Positions 16,360 through 24,358 of a stretch of DNA of 64,000 bases are shown piece after piece. Below the pieces are notes generated by a model that worked only from the letters and a program-made list of their open reading frames with translations, had not been told where the DNA came from and did no database searches. Both the position numbers and the translations under genes were made by a program. Origin of the DNA: Halorubrum sp. 48-1-W (GTDB taxonomy: Archaea; Halobacteriota; Halobacteria; Halobacteriales; Haloferacaceae). Location of the stretch: positions 1-64,000 of the forward strand of contig NZ_QMIM01000023.1 of NCBI RefSeq assembly GCF_003287355.1, in the 5' to 3' direction. Position 1 is the stretch's first letter. Each line of letters opens with the position of its first letter.

Positions 16360-17148
16360 ATGACCGACGACAACGACCCCATGACGGACGGTGGAACCGA
16401 CGAGGAAGCGCGCACCGACGGCGGCCCGCCGGCGACGGTGCCGCCGGACGACGAGACCCCGACCTGGAGCGAGCGCAAGGAGCACTCCCAGGGGCTCGCC
16501 CAACTGACGTACCAGTACTTCGAGCGATCCCGCCGCGAGGACGAGGACCTGCGCGCGGAGTCGACGTACGTCGAGCGCGACGTGTTGGGGTTCCCCGCGT
16601 GGCCCCACGAGACGATCCGCAACCTCGCGATCGCGAGCTTCTTCGTCGGCATGCTGATCTTCATCTCGGCGCTGATGCCGCCGCACTTCGGCCACCCGGC
16701 CAACCCCGGCTCGACGCCGGCGATCATCCTGCCCGACTGGTATCTCTACTGGTCGTTCGGGCTGTTGAAGCTCAACCCGCTGAATCCCTCGCTCGCGGTG
16801 CTCGACGGCAACATCCTGCTCGGAAACGAGTTCCTCGGGATCATCGCTCACGGGATCGTCTTCGGCGCGATCGCGCTCGTTCCGTTCCTCAACAAGGGGA
16901 GCGCGCGGCGGCCGGTGGAGGAGCCGTTCTGGGCAGCCGTCGGGATGACGGGCGTCGTGCTGTCGCTCACGCTCGCCGCGCTCGCGATCCAGAACTTCTT
17001 CCCGTTCGAGCTCGACCTGCTCGTCACGCTGACGTTCCTGTTGCCGGTGCTCTGTGGGATCATCACCTACGCCGTCCTGAAGACGATGCGGGAGGGGTAC
17101 ATGTACGACCTCAACCGTCGGTACTACATGCTCCGCCCGCCGAAGTAA
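16360..17148 (+). CDS. Cytochrome b, C-terminal (subunit IV-like) subunit
   Basis: A 262-residue protein equivalent to the C-terminal half of cytochrome b (PetD/subunit IV). After a 75-residue acidic cytosolic extension come three or four transmembrane helices. The quinol-site motif P-[ED]-W-Y appears as P-D-W-Y in L-P-D-W-Y-L-Y-W-S-F, with Asp in place of the common Glu. It starts 4 bp after the b6-like subunit and pairs with it to form the Qo site. The N-terminal extension rich in Asp/Glu/Pro is a halophile addition. Confidence 0.9.
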   Translation: MTDDNDPMTDGGTDEEARTDGGPPATVPPDDETPTWSERKEHSQGLAQLTYQYFERSRREDEDLRAESTYVERDVLGFPAWPHETIRNLAIASFFVGMLIFISALMPPHFGHPANPGSTPAIILPDWYLYWSFGLLKLNPLNPSLAVLDGNILLGNEFLGIIAHGIVFGAIALVPFLNKGSARRPVEEPFWAAVGMTGVVLSLTLAALAIQNFFPFELDLLVTLTFLLPVLCGIITYAVLKTMREGYMYDLNRRYYMLRPPK

Positions 17149-17181
17149 CGCCCGACCACCCCCATCCGTCCCGTTCTTTCC

Positions 17182-17748
17182 ATGCCTGATACCGACGACT
17201 CCGTCGACCGTGACGACTCCATCGACCGCGACGACTCCATCGACCGCGACGACTCTATTGACCGCGACGACTCGGTCGGCCGGGACGACTCGGTCGGCCG
17301 GGACGACTCGGTCGGCCGGGACGAGTTCGACCGCCGGGCCGAACACCAGGCGGTCGACGCGACCGGCGACCCGATCGCCGTCGACGACGAGGCGGACCCG
17401 CGGAACGAGCCCGTCGGCCCGCGGGTGGGGCCGAACGGGCGGGAGGTCGTCGTTCCGCTCCGACTGTACAAGACCGTCACCGCGCTCTCGACGCTGGCGG
17501 CCGTGGTGACGTACCTCGTCGGGTTCGTTCTCGTCGACGCCGCGACGCTTCAGGTGAGTATCGTCCGCCGGCTCGTCCTCCTCGCGCTCGACAGTCTCGG
17601 GATCGGGCTCGCCGAGGACACGTTGACGGCGTTGCTCGCCGTCGCCGGGGTCGGCTCCATACTGCTCGGAACGGCGGTGTACGTCCTCGGGACGCGGTTC
17701 CGCGCCCAGGGAATGGGAAAGCCTCAAGAGGACTCCAACGAAGGGTGA
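17182..17748 (+). CDS. Membrane protein with N-terminal DDS[IV]xR repeats
   Basis: A 188-residue protein. The first 50 residues are a perfect-looking tandem repeat of five residues (D-D-S-I-D-R, later D-D-S-V-G-R), encoded by 15-bp units from about 17200 to 17325. A polar linker follows, then two transmembrane helices (about 100-120 and 150-170). It lies 33 bp after cytochrome b subunit IV and 4 bp before the next small gene, so it is part of the respiratory operon. Function is unknown; repeat number may vary between strains. Confidence 0.65.
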   Translation: MPDTDDSVDRDDSIDRDDSIDRDDSIDRDDSVGRDDSVGRDDSVGRDEFDRRAEHQAVDATGDPIAVDDEADPRNEPVGPRVGPNGREVVVPLRLYKTVTALSTLAAVVTYLVGFVLVDAATLQVSIVRRLVLLALDSLGIGLAEDTLTALLAVAGVGSILLGTAVYVLGTRFRAQGMGKPQEDSNEG

Positions 17749-17752
17749 TACA

Positions 17753-18025
17753 ATGGCAGACGAGTTCATGAAAGGGCTGGTCCTGTTCAGCCTCGGGGCC
17801 CTCGGCTGGATCACCTTCGGCGCGTGGTACCGGACCCCCTCGTACTACGAGGTCGTTCAGCTGGTGAACGCGCCGGAGGGCGTCGAGACGGTGTACGGCA
17901 CGATCGGGGTCCTCACCGGTGACGTGTTCTACTGGTTGATGATCCTCGGCCCGCTGACCTTCTGGGTGCTCATCCCGATCAGCCGGGAGCTACGGAGCAG
18001 CGTCGACGGCGAGGCCGCCAACTGA
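17753..18025 (+). CDS. Small two-helix membrane subunit, end of the respiratory operon
   Basis: A 90-residue protein with two hydrophobic helices (FMKGLVLFSLGALGWITFG and VFYWLMILGPLTFWVLIPI) linked by an extracytoplasmic loop. No cofactor ligands are seen. The 4-bp spacing from its upstream neighbour places it as the last gene of the halocyanin/cytochrome b operon. It is probably a small complex subunit. Confidence 0.65.
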   Translation: MADEFMKGLVLFSLGALGWITFGAWYRTPSYYEVVQLVNAPEGVETVYGTIGVLTGDVFYWLMILGPLTFWVLIPISRELRSSVDGEAAN

Positions 18026-18093
18026 CCCGTCGGCTGTTCAACTGACCCGTCGACCCCTCGCGTCTTCGAGAGCGAACCGGAGGCTGTCGCCTA

Positions 18094-18303
18094 TCACGAT
18101 CCGAGATCGTGGTCCGGGTCGGTCACAGTGAACGTTACGTAGATCTGGTGGTCATCCGGACAGCTGACTTTTCGCGTCTTCGTGCCGTCGTGTACGTCCG
18201 TGCTCACCGATCGGTTCGCATCGGTCGTGACGTCCTCAAGCGATGCGTCGCGCGGGATCCCGAGTAGCGCCGTCTCGCCACATCTTGGACAGTCTATTTT
18301 CAT
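18094..18303 (-). CDS. Small zinc-ribbon protein
   Basis: A 69-residue protein beginning M-K-I-D-C-P-R-C-G-E; with the later single Cys and His (S-C-P-D-D-H) this gives a likely metal-binding knuckle. The middle is Ser/Thr/Asp-rich and the C-terminus is a short beta strand pattern. It is tail-to-tail with the respiratory operon. A stretch ACTTTTTTCG just past 18325, on the minus strand, lies 25-30 nt before the start and can serve as TATA box. The function is unknown. Confidence 0.55.
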   Translation of the reverse strand: MKIDCPRCGETALLGIPRDASLEDVTTDANRSVSTDVHDGTKTRKVSCPDDHQIYVTFTVTDPDHDLGS

Positions 18304-18480
18304 AGTCGGGATATCCAGTCACGGCACGAAAAAAGTACAGTAGGATTACTTATTCTACTGACCCGGAGTTCATCGACGATAAATCACGGTTTGTCTGACA
18401 CGATAGGCGGTCGAGCCGCTGGATCCGTCGCAATAGTTGGCGGTACCGAGAACTCGACGGTGAAACGGGGAACCCGCTTT

Positions 18481-18924
18481 TCAGGCCACGATCGCCTGGT
18501 TCCAGAACCCCTCGACGAGGAAGAAAAGCGAGTAGTACGACGCGTACAGCAACACGAGCCCGGAGGTGACGATGGCGCTTTTCGGCGCTTCCACGCTCAT
18601 GTCGTTGCGGGCCTCGACGTTGCGGGCCTCGAACTCGAACAGGTCGGCGATGATCATCGTCACCACGAGGAACGAGAGGATGGACCCCCCGGTCGGCTGG
18701 TGGACCGCGAACAGGAAACTCAACAGCGCGAGTCCGAAGTTCGTGACGGTGTGCGGACCGTACTGTTCGACGGCGTCCCGCTCTTCGGCCTGTTCGACGT
18801 GCTGTCTGTGCGCGAGGTGCCGAGTCCCCATGTTTGCGACCGCCATCACGAGGATCGCGTACGGCAACGCCGGACCGACGGCCGACAGCCAGCCGAACGG
18901 AACGAGGAACTGCAGTGGATCCAT
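18481..18924 (-). CDS. Haloarchaeal membrane protein near the cytochrome b operon
   Basis: A 147-residue protein with four hydrophobic segments (near FGWLSAVGPALPYAILVMAV, FGLALLSFLFAVHQPTGG, ILSFLVVTMIIADLF and IVTSGLVLLYASYYSLFFL). Between helices 1 and 2 lies a charged loop with several His (RHLAHRQHVEQ). No family known to me. The ATG at 18924 is preferred to one six codons upstream because TATA-like CTAATAAC (about 18945-18954) is 27 nt away. The promoter lies inside the 3' end of the NAD kinase-like gene. Convergent to the respiratory operon, it may still belong functionally with it (inference). Confidence 0.6.
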   Translation of the reverse strand: MDPLQFLVPFGWLSAVGPALPYAILVMAVANMGTRHLAHRQHVEQAEERDAVEQYGPHTVTNFGLALLSFLFAVHQPTGGSILSFLVVTMIIADLFEFEARNVEARNDMSVEAPKSAIVTSGLVLLYASYYSLFFLVEGFWNQAIVA

Positions 18925-18938
18925 ACCGATCCCTCCGT

Positions 18939-19697
18939 TCACGAGTTATTAGAACCTTTCCGATCGGTGCTCGGATCCGGCGGGGACCGATCGGGGATCC
19001 GGAGCGTCCGAACCCGGTCGACGACCTCGACCCGGACCGGCCGTCCGGGGGTCACGATCCCCCGTCGGTCGCCGTCGACGAGGAGCGAGACGGGTTCGGC
19101 GTCCCGCCGAACCGAGACGGTCACGCCCTCGGGGACGACCCACGCGTTGCTGCGGGTCGTGAAGGGCGCGATCGGGACGACCGCGATCCCGCTTCCGGCC
19201 GTAAGTAACGGTCCGCCCGCCGCGTTGGCGTAGTGATCGCTCCCGAGCGGCGTCGCGACGACGACGCCGTCGGCCCGGAAGTCGGCCTCCCGACGGTCGC
19301 CGAGATCGACCGCGTACTCGGAGATGCGCGCCGGCTCGTCCGTGACGAACCCGACGTCGAAGGCGGCTCGGTGGGCCGTCCCGTCGCTCCCGACCGAGAG
19401 GACGGGCTGTTCGACCCGCAGTGCGTTCCCCCGTATCACCTCGTGGACCGCCTCCCGGAGGCTCGCCGACCCGACCGCGTCTCCCCTCTCGCGAACGGGA
19501 AGGATCGGGGCGTCGGCGCCTCCCGGCGAGGAACCGACGATGGCGTCCCGAACCGCCTCGTCGCCCACGGCGAGGACGGCCTCCGCGGTTGCGGGGTCGT
19601 CCGTCCGTCCGCCGGCTGACCGGACGGCACGCCGGACGCGGTCGACGACGGACTCGTCCGCGCCGACGACGGCGACACGGGACACCGGATCTCCCAT
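18939..19697 (-). CDS. NAD kinase-like protein lacking the GGDGT and NE motifs
   Basis: A 252-residue protein with the C-terminal beta-sandwich of NAD(H) kinases: R-A-D-G-V-V-V-A-T-P-L-G-S-D-H-Y-A-N-A-A-G-G (about 141-162) corresponds to the family's DG-x5-TPTGSTAY-x4-GGP. The N-terminal ATP-binding motif G-G-D-G-T is replaced by V-G-D-E-A (44-48), and the N-E pair of the substrate loop by F-D near residue 114. An active kinase is therefore doubtful; it may be a regulator or NAD(P)-binding relative. It lies upstream of the small membrane protein gene on the same strand and divergent from the M28 peptidase gene. Confidence 0.75.
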   Translation of the reverse strand: MGDPVSRVAVVGADESVVDRVRRAVRSAGGRTDDPATAEAVLAVGDEAVRDAIVGSSPGGADAPILPVRERGDAVGSASLREAVHEVIRGNALRVEQPVLSVGSDGTAHRAAFDVGFVTDEPARISEYAVDLGDRREADFRADGVVVATPLGSDHYANAAGGPLLTAGSGIAVVPIAPFTTRSNAWVVPEGVTVSVRRDAEPVSLLVDGDRRGIVTPGRPVRVEVVDRVRTLRIPDRSPPDPSTDRKGSNNS

Positions 19698-19844
19698 ACG
19701 CGGAGGCTCCGCACGGGACGATGGAAAAACCCCCGGTTCCGGTCGAGATCGTGACCGCCCTCGAAGACGCCGCGAACCGACGGACGACGGACCGGATTCT
19801 CCGCTTCCCGAACCCTCAAGCGGCGGCGCTCACATCGGTGACCC

Positions 19845-21149
19845 ATGACAACGTGGATCGGTGAGACGTTCACGAGCGACGCGGGATGGTCACACCTCGA
19901 GACGCTCGTCGACATCGGGAACCGAATGGCCGGCAGCGACGGCGAGCGTCGCGCCGCGGAGGCGACGCGCGACGCGCTGGCCGAGGTCGGCGCGCGTGAC
20001 GCGCGGTTGGAGTCGTTCGACATCCAGGGGTGGACGCGGGGGTCGTCGGCGATTCACGCCGGCGACACGGCCCAGGACGCCATCGCGCTCCCGCGGAGCC
20101 CCTCGGGCGACGTCACGGGCGAGTTGGTCGACCTCGGCTACGGCCTGCCGGCGGACTTCGAGCGGGCGGACATCGAGGGTAAGGTCGTGATGGCCGCCTC
20201 GAACGTTCCCGACTACTACGACCGGTTCATCCACCGGCGGGAGAAGTACTACTACGCCGTCGAGGGTGGCGCGGCCGCGTTCGTCTTCCGGAACCACGTC
20301 GAGGGGTGTCTCCCGCCGACGGGGAGCGTTGGAACCGCGGAGGCGCCGATCGGCGACGTCCCCGCCGTGGGCGTTTCCAAGGAGGTGGGCTCGCGTCTCA
20401 CCCGGCGGTTCGACGGCGAGGACGTGACCGTCGAGGTCGACGCGGAGGCCCACGACGCGACCAGCCACAACGTCCACGCCGACCTCGGCCCGGACACCGA
20501 CGAGGCGATACTCCTGACGAGCCACGTCGACGCCCACGACATCGCCGAGGGCGCGGGCGACAACGGGGCCGGAACCGCGGTCGTCCTCGAGGTCGCGAAG
20601 GCGCTCGCCGCACGCGAGGCGGAACTGGACACGCGCGTCCACTGTCTGGTGTACGGGGCCGAGGAGGTCGGCCTGGTGGGATCGAGCCACGACGCGGCCG
20701 AACGCGACCACGACGAAATCAAGGCGATCGTGAACAACGACGGCGTGGGCCGCGGCCGGACGCTGAAGTTCTACACGCACGGTTTCGACGAACTGGACGA
20801 CGCCGCCGAGGCCGTCGCCGACCGCTTCGACCACCCCGCGGGAACCGTCCCGCGGCTGGGCCCCCACAGCGATCACTGGCCGTACGTCCAGTGGGGTGTC
20901 CCGGGCTACCACGTCATGAGCGAGACGGGGACCGAGGGGCGGGGATGGGGCCACACCTTCGCGGACACGCTCGACAAGCTGGAGGTCCGGAACCTCCGCG
21001 AGCAGGCGATCCTGCTGACGGAGCTCGTCGTCGACCTGGCGGACGACGGCACCGAGATCGACCCGCGCGAGCCCGAGGAGATCGCGGCACAGCTGGAGGA
21101 CGAGGACCTCGCTGCGGGGATGAAGATCATCGGCGACTGGCCGTACTGA
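19845..21149 (+). CDS. M28-family zinc aminopeptidase
   Basis: A 434-residue metallopeptidase. A PA-type insert lies around residues 85-190, and the catalytic domain starts near residue 205. Zinc ligands and catalytic residues of M28 are visible: S-H-V-D-A-H (His, with catalytic Asp), G-D-N-G-A-G (bridging Asp), Y-G-A-E-E-V-G (catalytic Glu and ligand), N-N-D-G (Asp) and the C-terminal G-W-G-H-T-F-A-D-T (His). There is no signal peptide, so it acts inside the cell, probably in peptide turnover. It is monocistronic and convergent with the DUF420-like gene 20 bp away. Confidence 0.88.
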   Translation: MTTWIGETFTSDAGWSHLETLVDIGNRMAGSDGERRAAEATRDALAEVGARDARLESFDIQGWTRGSSAIHAGDTAQDAIALPRSPSGDVTGELVDLGYGLPADFERADIEGKVVMAASNVPDYYDRFIHRREKYYYAVEGGAAAFVFRNHVEGCLPPTGSVGTAEAPIGDVPAVGVSKEVGSRLTRRFDGEDVTVEVDAEAHDATSHNVHADLGPDTDEAILLTSHVDAHDIAEGAGDNGAGTAVVLEVAKALAAREAELDTRVHCLVYGAEEVGLVGSSHDAAERDHDEIKAIVNNDGVGRGRTLKFYTHGFDELDDAAEAVADRFDHPAGTVPRLGPHSDHWPYVQWGVPGYHVMSETGTEGRGWGHTFADTLDKLEVRNLREQAILLTELVVDLADDGTEIDPREPEEIAAQLEDEDLAAGMKIIGDWPY

Positions 21150-21169
21150 CGGCGGACGGGAACGCCGCG

Positions 21170-21841
21170 TCAGACGACCGGAGCGAGCGTGGCAACGAAC
21201 GAGAGGACGGGCGGGAGGAGGACCGAGGCGGTCTCGGTCGCCGTTTCGGCCGCCTCGAACGTCGAACCGTAGACGTGGTTCAAGAGGAGGTAGGTGACGA
21301 CGCCCAACACGAGCGAGAGGAGCCACGCGCTCGCCGCGATCCGGCCGACCCGCGCGTGGGGCGTCTCGTTCCTGAGTTCGCGTTCGGTGTGGGTGAGCCC
21401 GAGCAGGATCGCGTAGAGGACGACCGGGACGGAGACGACCGAGAGCACGATGTGGACCGCGAGCATGACCAGGTACGCGTAGTAGGCCGGGTCGGGGCCG
21501 ACGAAGTACTTCGTCCCGCCGCCGGCGACCTTCGGGAGGTACATCCCGAGGAAGACGAGGATGAGCACGAAGGAGGTCGTCATCGCGGCCGCGTGTTTTC
21601 TCATCTCGTCGTTGCGGATCCAGTACCATCCCAGCGAGAGCGTGACGATCGTGACGGTGTTGACGACAGCGATCGTGTGGGCGAGGAGGTCGACCGTTCC
21701 GCGGGTCAACTCGGGAAACAGCGCCTGGAACTCCGGAACGAGGAAGACGCCGCCGACCGCTCCGTAGCCGACGATCGTGAGGAGCACGGTGAGCGCGCCC
21801 GCCCGGTCTTTGAGGCGGGTGCGCACGCTGGAGGTTGCCAT
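21170..21841 (-). CDS. DUF420-family membrane protein
   Basis: A 223-residue protein with about six transmembrane helices. The family pattern is visible: paired His at helix ends (AHTIAVVNT, RKHAAAM, VHIVLSV, LTHTER). DUF420 proteins (CtaM/YozB-like) are associated with haem-copper oxidase biogenesis in bacteria, which suggests an oxidase assembly or haem-binding role here (known for family, inferred for this gene). An Ala-rich C-terminal helix ends the protein. It is the nearest functional relative to the respiratory cluster 3 kb away, but transcribed separately. Confidence 0.75.
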   Translation of the reverse strand: MATSSVRTRLKDRAGALTVLLTIVGYGAVGGVFLVPEFQALFPELTRGTVDLLAHTIAVVNTVTIVTLSLGWYWIRNDEMRKHAAAMTTSFVLILVFLGMYLPKVAGGGTKYFVGPDPAYYAYLVMLAVHIVLSVVSVPVVLYAILLGLTHTERELRNETPHARVGRIAASAWLLSLVLGVVTYLLLNHVYGSTFEAAETATETASVLLPPVLSFVATLAPVV

Positions 21842-22055
21842 GTGATCCGATCGGTCCGGGACGCTAATCCGTCTTCGGGTTCCGGGCCGGGATCGTGCGA
21901 TGGGTGTCGGGGTCGACTGCGGGATGGGGGCCGGGTCGGCGGAACTGGCGGAGGTGCCAATGGGACCTCACTCGAGGGGTCGACGTCCTTCACGCGTTCC
22001 GTTCGCGAAGACCGGATCGACACGGCCGGTCGACGAGAGCTACTTATAAAACAGG

Positions 22056-22455
22056 TCATGTGATCGAGGATACGTCGTTGCTGGCGCGGTGAAGGCGACC
22101 GTGGAGACCACCTCCAAATCCCAAGCTGTTCGGTTCTACAGAGCAACGAGCGCGACTTCGGAGACCACCTCCAAAGCCCCAGCCACGAGGAGCGCGCACG
22201 TTCGTTGCGGTCCTCGGTCGTTCGCGATGCTCACTCCCTGCGGTCCTTACGTCACCTGCGCGCTCCTCGCGACTGCCCCTTTGAGCCCCACCCCGCACAG
22301 CCCCGCAACCGCACCTCACGCCTCCCCAGCCTCGTCGGTGGTCCTTCGCTTCGCGTCGGACCACCGACTCCCTCGCGCGGGCTCCTCGCGGCCACCGGCC
22401 GCTCGGAGGCACGCGCCACCGCAGAATCGTTCGTTCCTTCACCTGTACTGACCGA
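22056..22455 (-). repeat. Dispersed hairpin element (copy 2, full length, inverted)
   Basis: A roughly 400-bp non-coding element read on the minus strand. Its order is a 5' box (CAGTACAGGTGAAGGAACGA), hairpin 1 (22388-22393 with 22397-22402), hairpin 2 with a perfect 11-bp stem (22334-22344 with 22358-22368), the GAGGCTGGGGAGG core, a variable middle, and two 31-bp direct repeats 57 bp apart (TTTGGAGGTGGTCTCC-type, about 22103 and 22160). It ends at TCCTCGATCA near 22066. It shares this order with the copy at 54.1 kb. Open frames inside have no protein character. The flank 21842-22055 shows nothing recognisable. Confidence 0.75.
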
Positions 22456-22488
22456 GCCGCAACCACGAACCGACTCGTCGGTCTCTCC

Positions 22489-23535
22489 TCAGATCACGTC
22501 GGTCGCGGTCGCGACCTCGATGGCGGCCTCCTCGTTGATCCCGCCCTGGAGGATGGTGTAGCGGTCGCGGATCTCGTGGGCGCTGGTCAGCGCGGCGATC
22601 AGCTCCTCGTCGTCGACGCCGAGGTCCGCCGCGGTCGTCGGCGCGTCGAGCTCGCCGAGGGCCTCGCGTATCGCGGCCCACTCGCCGTTCTCGCCGCCGT
22701 GGAGGTACTCGGTCAAGATCGAGGCGACGCCGACCTGGTGGCCGTGGAGCGCCTTGCCGGGCGCGATCCGGTCGAGCTGGTGTGAGATGAGGTGTTCCGC
22801 GCCCGAAGCGGGCCGCGAGGAGCCCGCGATGGACATCGCCACGCCCGAGGAGACGAGCGCTTTCACGACCACCCACGACGACTCCTCCAGTCCGGGCCGG
22901 ATCATGTCGGCGTTCTCGACGAGTAGCTCGGCGGTCATCTCCGAGAGCGCGCCCGCGTACTCGCTGTACTCCACGTTCCGGAGCCGCCGGGCGAGCCGCC
23001 AGTCCTTCACGGCGGTGTAGTTCGAGATGATGTCCGCACAGCCCGCGGTGGTGAGCCGCCACGGCGCGTTCGCGAGCAGTTCGGTGTCGGCGACGACCGC
23101 GAGCGGCGGGTCGGCGGCCACCGAGTGGCGCGTGTCGCCCTCGGGGATCGACGACCGCCCCGAGACGATGCCGTCGTGGGAGGCGACGGTCGGGACGGAG
23201 ACGAAGCCGACGCCGAGGTGGTCGGCCGCCATCTTCGCGATGTCGATCGGCTTGCCGCCGCCGAGCGCGATCAGGTACCCGGGATCGACTTCCTCCGCGG
23301 TCGAGGTAAGCTCCTCGACGGCGTCGAAGGAAGCGTCCTTGACGATGGCGGTCGCGGGGTCGTCGAACTGCGCTCGAACCCGGTCGCCGGCGATCGCGTT
23401 CGGCGTCGGGCTGGTCACGATCAGGGCCCGCCCCGTGAGGTAGAGCTCGCCGACCGCGGCCCCGAGGTCGTCGAGGACGCCGTGGCCCACGAGTACGTTC
23501 CGGGGGAGCTTGATCCACGTGGACTTCTCGAACAT
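22489..23535 (-). CDS. egsA: sn-Glycerol-1-phosphate dehydrogenase
   Basis: A 348-residue NAD(P)H-dependent enzyme that reduces dihydroxyacetone phosphate to sn-glycerol-1-phosphate, fixing the stereochemistry of archaeal lipids. The iron-alcohol/dehydroquinate-synthase fold is clear: the nucleotide motif G-G-G-K-P-I-D (92-98) and the SHDGIVSGR region. The metal ligands are D168, H248 and H264 or H266 (in G-C-A-D, A-E-H-L and L-H-G-H). Length fits the family (about 350). Start ATG 23535 is the natural N-terminus. The gene stands alone beside the hairpin element, with LysE-type exporter gene 74 bp upstream. Confidence 0.94.
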   Translation of the reverse strand: MFEKSTWIKLPRNVLVGHGVLDDLGAAVGELYLTGRALIVTSPTPNAIAGDRVRAQFDDPATAIVKDASFDAVEELTSTAEEVDPGYLIALGGGKPIDIAKMAADHLGVGFVSVPTVASHDGIVSGRSSIPEGDTRHSVAADPPLAVVADTELLANAPWRLTTAGCADIISNYTAVKDWRLARRLRNVEYSEYAGALSEMTAELLVENADMIRPGLEESSWVVVKALVSSGVAMSIAGSSRPASGAEHLISHQLDRIAPGKALHGHQVGVASILTEYLHGGENGEWAAIREALGELDAPTTAADLGVDDEELIAALTSAHEIRDRYTILQGGINEEAAIEVATATDVI

Positions 23536-23609
23536 ACGGATCGCTCACGCCGGCGGGTCAAAGCCGTTGTCCATGCGGACGCCGGTCCCGAGGCCCAGCC
23601 GTCGACCCG

Positions 23610-24302
23610 TCACCACGCGAGCACCGCCGTCGTCGCGTCGTACAGGAAGTAGACGCCGAAGCCGCCGAGCACGAGCGCCGAGCCGACGGCGACGACCGGC
23701 CCGACCGCCTGGATCCGCTTCTCGGCCGCGGCGAGGCTCATCGGGAAGAGCGTCACCCAGCTCAACACGCCGAGGAAGAACCCGCCGAGGAGCGCCGGCG
23801 AGCCGGTCGACACGACCAGCGCGCCAGAGAGTTCGTCGCCGACGAACGGGAGCGGTGCGAGGACGTCGAGTTCGCCGGGACGCAACATCCCGACGCCCAC
23901 CGTGAGCCAGAACAGCACCTGGAACGGGTTCGTCAGCGCCAGCGCGAGCGCCTTCTGAAACCCCTTCCCGTCCTCGACCATGGGGGTCTCGCCGGCGGTC
24001 GGCCGGAAGGAGGCCCGCGCGTCGCGTGCCGTGCCGACCGCGAAGTAACACATCAGGCAGCCGCCGACGCCGACCATGGCGGTCTGGAGCTGCGGGACGG
24101 ACTGGACGAACGAGACCACGCCGAGGTACGCGAGGACGAAAAAGAGGAAGTCGGCGGTCGCCGCGCCGAGGCCCGCACGGGTGCCGGCCGGCCACCCGCG
24201 CAGGACCGCCTCCTCGGCGATAACCGCGTTCATCGGCCCCGGCGGGGCCGCGAGCGCGAGCCCGAAGACCGCGCCGACGGCGAGGGTGGCGACCGTGTTC
24301 AC
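23610..24302 (-). CDS. LysE/RhtB-family amino acid or metabolite exporter
   Basis: A 230-residue membrane protein with six predicted helices. The family signature P-P-G-P-M-N lies at residues 20-25, and a second conserved region N-P-F-Q-V-L-F-W at about residue 130. LysE-family members export amino acids or cations outward. A polar loop after helix 3 contains the acidic stretch ETPMVEDGKG. It starts 57 bp downstream of the DtxR-type regulator on the same strand, so cotranscription and a cation (for example manganese) substrate are possible (inference only). Confidence 0.82.
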   Translation of the reverse strand: MNTVATLAVGAVFGLALAAPPGPMNAVIAEEAVLRGWPAGTRAGLGAATADFLFFVLAYLGVVSFVQSVPQLQTAMVGVGGCLMCYFAVGTARDARASFRPTAGETPMVEDGKGFQKALALALTNPFQVLFWLTVGVGMLRPGELDVLAPLPFVGDELSGALVVSTGSPALLGGFFLGVLSWVTLFPMSLAAAEKRIQAVGPVVAVGSALVLGGFGVYFLYDATTAVLAW

Positions 24303-24358
24303 GTCAACTCACTGGCGGGATCGCGTGAAAAACCTCACGGACCGCGGGTCCTCGCCGA

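Noticed and set aside
22200-22450. Open frames inside the hairpin elements, up to about 140 codons
   Set aside because: They are not conserved in frame between copies and their products are Arg/Ser/Pro-rich, so the elements are treated as non-coding.
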